Below the pieces are notes generated by a model. It saw only the letters and a program-made list of their open reading frames with translations. It made no database searches and was not told the DNA's origin. The translations under genes and the position numbers were made by a program. Shown here piece after piece: positions 61,258 through 64,000 of a DNA stretch of 64,000 nt (its first letter is position 1; the number at the start of each line of letters is the position of its first letter). Source of the stretch: Membranipora membranacea (taxonomy: Eukaryota; Bryozoa; Gymnolaemata; Cheilostomatida; Membraniporidae); assembly GCA_914767715.1 (NCBI GenBank), contig OU612071.1, positions 3,782,001 to 3,846,000 of the forward strand, in the 5' to 3' direction.

Positions 61258-64000
61258 TTAGACACATTCTCTAAATTTCCGACACACCTGCAGTTTTTTG
61301 AGGTTCTCGATTATATAGGGTATGTCTTGATGGTCAGGCTGACTTTCTCGGTACATGATCAGAGCTTCTTTATACTTCTCTACAGCCTCATCCCTTTTAC
61401 CTGAATCTCTGTAGTTGTTTGCGATATTCTTCAGTACAAAAGCAATGTCAATGTGTTTACTTCTCGATCCGTGAATCCTTCTGAGCATCGCCAGTGATTG
61501 ATGGTAGTAGTCTTCAGCTTCGCTGAACTTTGCCATACTGTTGTGGCTGGATCCTAAATTGCTCAGAGTCCTTTCTATATATCCATGAACACTGTTCTCT
61601 CCATATTTTCATGTCCACAAGGCCAGTGCTTGATGATAATAGTCTATTGCCTTGATGAACTGGCTCATTCTGCTGTATATAAAGAGCCTAAACTTTCCAA
61701 CGCTCTGCCAATAAGCCCATGATTACTGTTCACTCCATATAGCTGTCTGTGCATAGCAACCGATAGCTGATAAGATTCCTCAGCTTTCGAGAGATTTCCT
61801 ACTCCGCGATAATTGTCGCCTAAATTAAACAAAATCTTGGCAATAGTTTGATGAGCACTATCTTCTCCGTAAATCTGTCTTTCCATGTTTAGTGCTTGCT
61901 CATAAAAGTCTACAGCCTTCCCGAAGTGACCCATCTGATTGTAGTTATGACCTAGATTGCTCAAAACCAATGCAATACTTGTATGATTACTATGTTCCCC
62001 ATATATCTGCCTGTTCAACGAGAGCGCTTGTCTATAAAACTCCTCAGCGTCATGGAACCGTCCTCTGTCTCTGTTATTGGAACCCAAATTATTCAACACT
62101 CTTACTATTTCCGCATCGTGGCTATTATGTGTATTCATCCTTCGAACCATAGCAAGGGATTGAAGATAAAAATCCTCAGCTTTGCTATATTCTTCCATGT
62201 CATTGTAAATGTAACCTAAGTTGTCCAATACAGCGGCAATACATTCATGATCACTCTCCTCACCACAAAGACATCTGTACATCGAAAGTGATTTAGTGCA
62301 ATAGTCCACTGCTTTGCTGAACTCTCTCATAAGGTTGTAGTTCGAGCCTAATTGCTCCATGACGTAGGCAATAGCGAACTGATTACTGTCCTCGCCATAC
62401 ACAGATCTGTACATAGCAAGTGATTTCTGATACCATACCTCTGCTTATTTGTAATCACCTTGCACTCTATATAAGCAAGCTAGGTCTAAAAACACCTCGT
62501 TTATACAGCTGTGTTTACTCTCTAGTCCATACACACTTCTGTACATTTCTAATGCTCTCTTACTGTAAAGTTCAGCTCTGCTATAATTCCCAGTCTCTTT
62601 ATATAAGTCACCTAAACCCCTCAGGACATTGGCAATATTTGAGTGGTTTATGTCCTTTCCAAACATTTCTTCATACATAGAGAGTGCTTTCATATGCATG
62701 CGCTCTGACTGCCTGAAGTCATTCCTGGCATTGTAAAGAGTTCCCAGGCTATCTTGTTGACTGGCTGCAGCTTGTACTAACGCACCCTGCCCATACACTT
62801 CAGCTAACATCTCATCCTTTTTCTGATTATAGGCTGATTGGAGTTTGTTGTCCTCCCAATAAATTTCGCTGAGTAATTCTAAGCATTTGATTATGTTTGG
62901 CGAAACTGATCGTATCAGTTTCAATCTGTCTGCTGCTGTGCACCATATCAAATCAGGCTTTGTACCATCATAATTATCAGATGTGGTATTTGGTATCAAT
63001 TCCCCGTAATAGCCGTAAAGGCGCTCCTCTGAAGCTTCATTGTAACACATCTGTAGTGCCTGCAATATTTGTGCCTCGGCAGTCTGTATTTTCCCTAGAC
63101 CTATGTTTACAGACCCAAGCTCTAGGAGTACGTCTGTTGATTTGCCACTTTCCAATGACGATAGTACAGCTAATGCGTCACTAAGATTCGCGAGTTTACG
63201 GTGAGACTATGCCAGCATAAGTTTACTTTTGTCATCACAGTATTCAGCATTTATATGTGATGCGTACTCCAAAGCCTCCCTGTACCGAGAGCACTTTATG
63301 AGTATGTCATTGACTGTTTCTGCACCCCATCTATAATTATCGCTTCCAAAATTGTCTATCAATTTTTGCGGGTCTGAGAGTTTTACAATGGCTGCGTGTT
63401 GCTCTAGGAGTGTCAATGCATCCATATATCGCCCAGCACTATGTAATGCAAAAAATTTGAAAGTCCAGTGTTTATTGGGTGTCTGGGTGGATACCAAGTA
63501 CTCATCGAGATCGTTCTGATCTAGCTCAGATAGGCGCACAGATATTCCTTCTTTGATCGGCATTGTTGTTTCACACAACTCAATGTAAAGCCCTCCTGGA
63601 ACAAACCACTTTCTGCAGGGTCCGGAGACTTCAACATCCTGGCTGTCTTTGTTGAGTGTTTCAGATTTGGTTGCTACCGAAACGCTGTCATTATGTGAAT
63701 CGTGAAACAGATATGCAGATAAGCGAATATAACATGCACATGCTAGCATGAATTTCAGAGACTGGTGAACAAATGCTGAAACTTTTCCTGCAGCAAGGAG
63801 GTTATCAGCTGCCAACCAAGCATTCTTTCCCGAACATTGCAGGACAATAGCGAGATCCAGCAAGAGAATTGACGGGAATCGGTATAGCTCTTTCTTCACA
63901 TCAACAGTGAATCCTCTTTCACTCAATTTCTGATCAAGCCTAAAATTGAATTTTTCCACATCAGCTTTGAGCATTTCCATATTGATGTGCTCACGCTTCT
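61258..64000 (-). pseudogene. Intronless TPR-repeat (kinesin-light-chain type) gene, broken, 5' end outside window
   Basis: One continuous minus-strand frame runs from the window edge (still open above 63980) through a helical N-terminal region. It then enters about eleven 42-residue TPRs of the KLC type, for example SNIANVLRGLGDLYKETGNY and AIAYVMEQLGSNYNLMREF with repeated ALxMYRxxYG. It is broken by TAG at 63209-63207, TAA at 62447-62445 (in YK-stop-AEVWYQ, where a Gln or Lys is expected), a frameshift near 61680-61690 (a two-base TA slippage in TATATA fits) and TGA at 61611-61609. Homology continues in register across both upstream stops, so introns are not the explanation. It is probably a decayed retrocopy or a decaying member of an expanded family. 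The parent protein, possibly NPHP3/KLC-like, cannot be named. Confidence 0.8.

Noticed and set aside
61892-62680. Plus-strand frames of 78-86 residues inside the TPR region
   Set aside because: They are antisense shadows of the TPR coding sequence.
61258-64000. Alternative genetic code with UAR read as Gln
   Set aside because: SUCO, WDR45 and the collagens all end at ordinary TAA/TAG/TGA stops at family-typical ends, and the TPR copy also carries a frameshift and a TGA.

Overview
The window is animal nuclear DNA. It is AT-rich and has GT-AG introns, spliced multi-exon genes, animal-type collagens, SUN-domain and PROPPIN genes, and many small inverted-repeat elements. A marine, possibly early-branching invertebrate such as a sponge would fit, because it has short transmembrane collagens, an intronless kinesin-light-chain-type TPR gene and a high load of miniature elements. 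The species cannot be told from the sequence and this placement is inference.

Region 1 (about 1-895) is a single large foldback repeat. Region 2 (about 2.9-24.8 kb) holds three tandem paralogous genes on the minus strand. Each encodes a short type II transmembrane collagen of 365-378 residues. All three have a non-coding first exon, five coding exons and the same intron phases (0,1,1,1), and they share a TATA-box core promoter. The gaps between them (7.4-11.2 kb and 14.3-21.0 kb) show no gene and are filled with repeats and MITE-like elements.

Region 3 (24.8-30.5 kb) is mostly repeats, with two phase-compatible exons of an unrecognised minus-strand gene (27.9-28.8 kb). Region 4 (30.5-48.4 kb) is one 24-exon minus-strand gene. 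It encodes a 1152-residue mid-SUN protein of the SUCO/Osteopotentia type: signal peptide, acidic Pro/Thr-rich stretch, SUN domain, a second low-complexity stretch, coiled coil, transmembrane helix and basic tail. I could join every exon in frame. Its introns carry several MITE copies and an array of TGATGACATCA repeats.

Region 5 (50.5-57.9 kb, plus strand) is the autophagy PROPPIN WDR45 (WIPI4) in eight coding exons. Its third intron begins with exactly 2744 bp of a 28-bp minisatellite (98 units). The unit is the exon 3/intron 3 junction itself, so the 5' splice site is repeated about 98 times. This is the most unusual structure in the window. Region 6 holds a small TRIM-like RING gene with a degenerate last zinc ligand (58.3-59.3 kb, minus). 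At the right edge is an intronless TPR-repeat gene broken by three in-frame stops and one frameshift (61.3-64.0 kb, minus), which runs off the window.

The genes do not form one pathway. The collagens act at the cell surface or in the matrix, SUCO in the ER/nuclear envelope membrane, and WDR45 in autophagosome formation.
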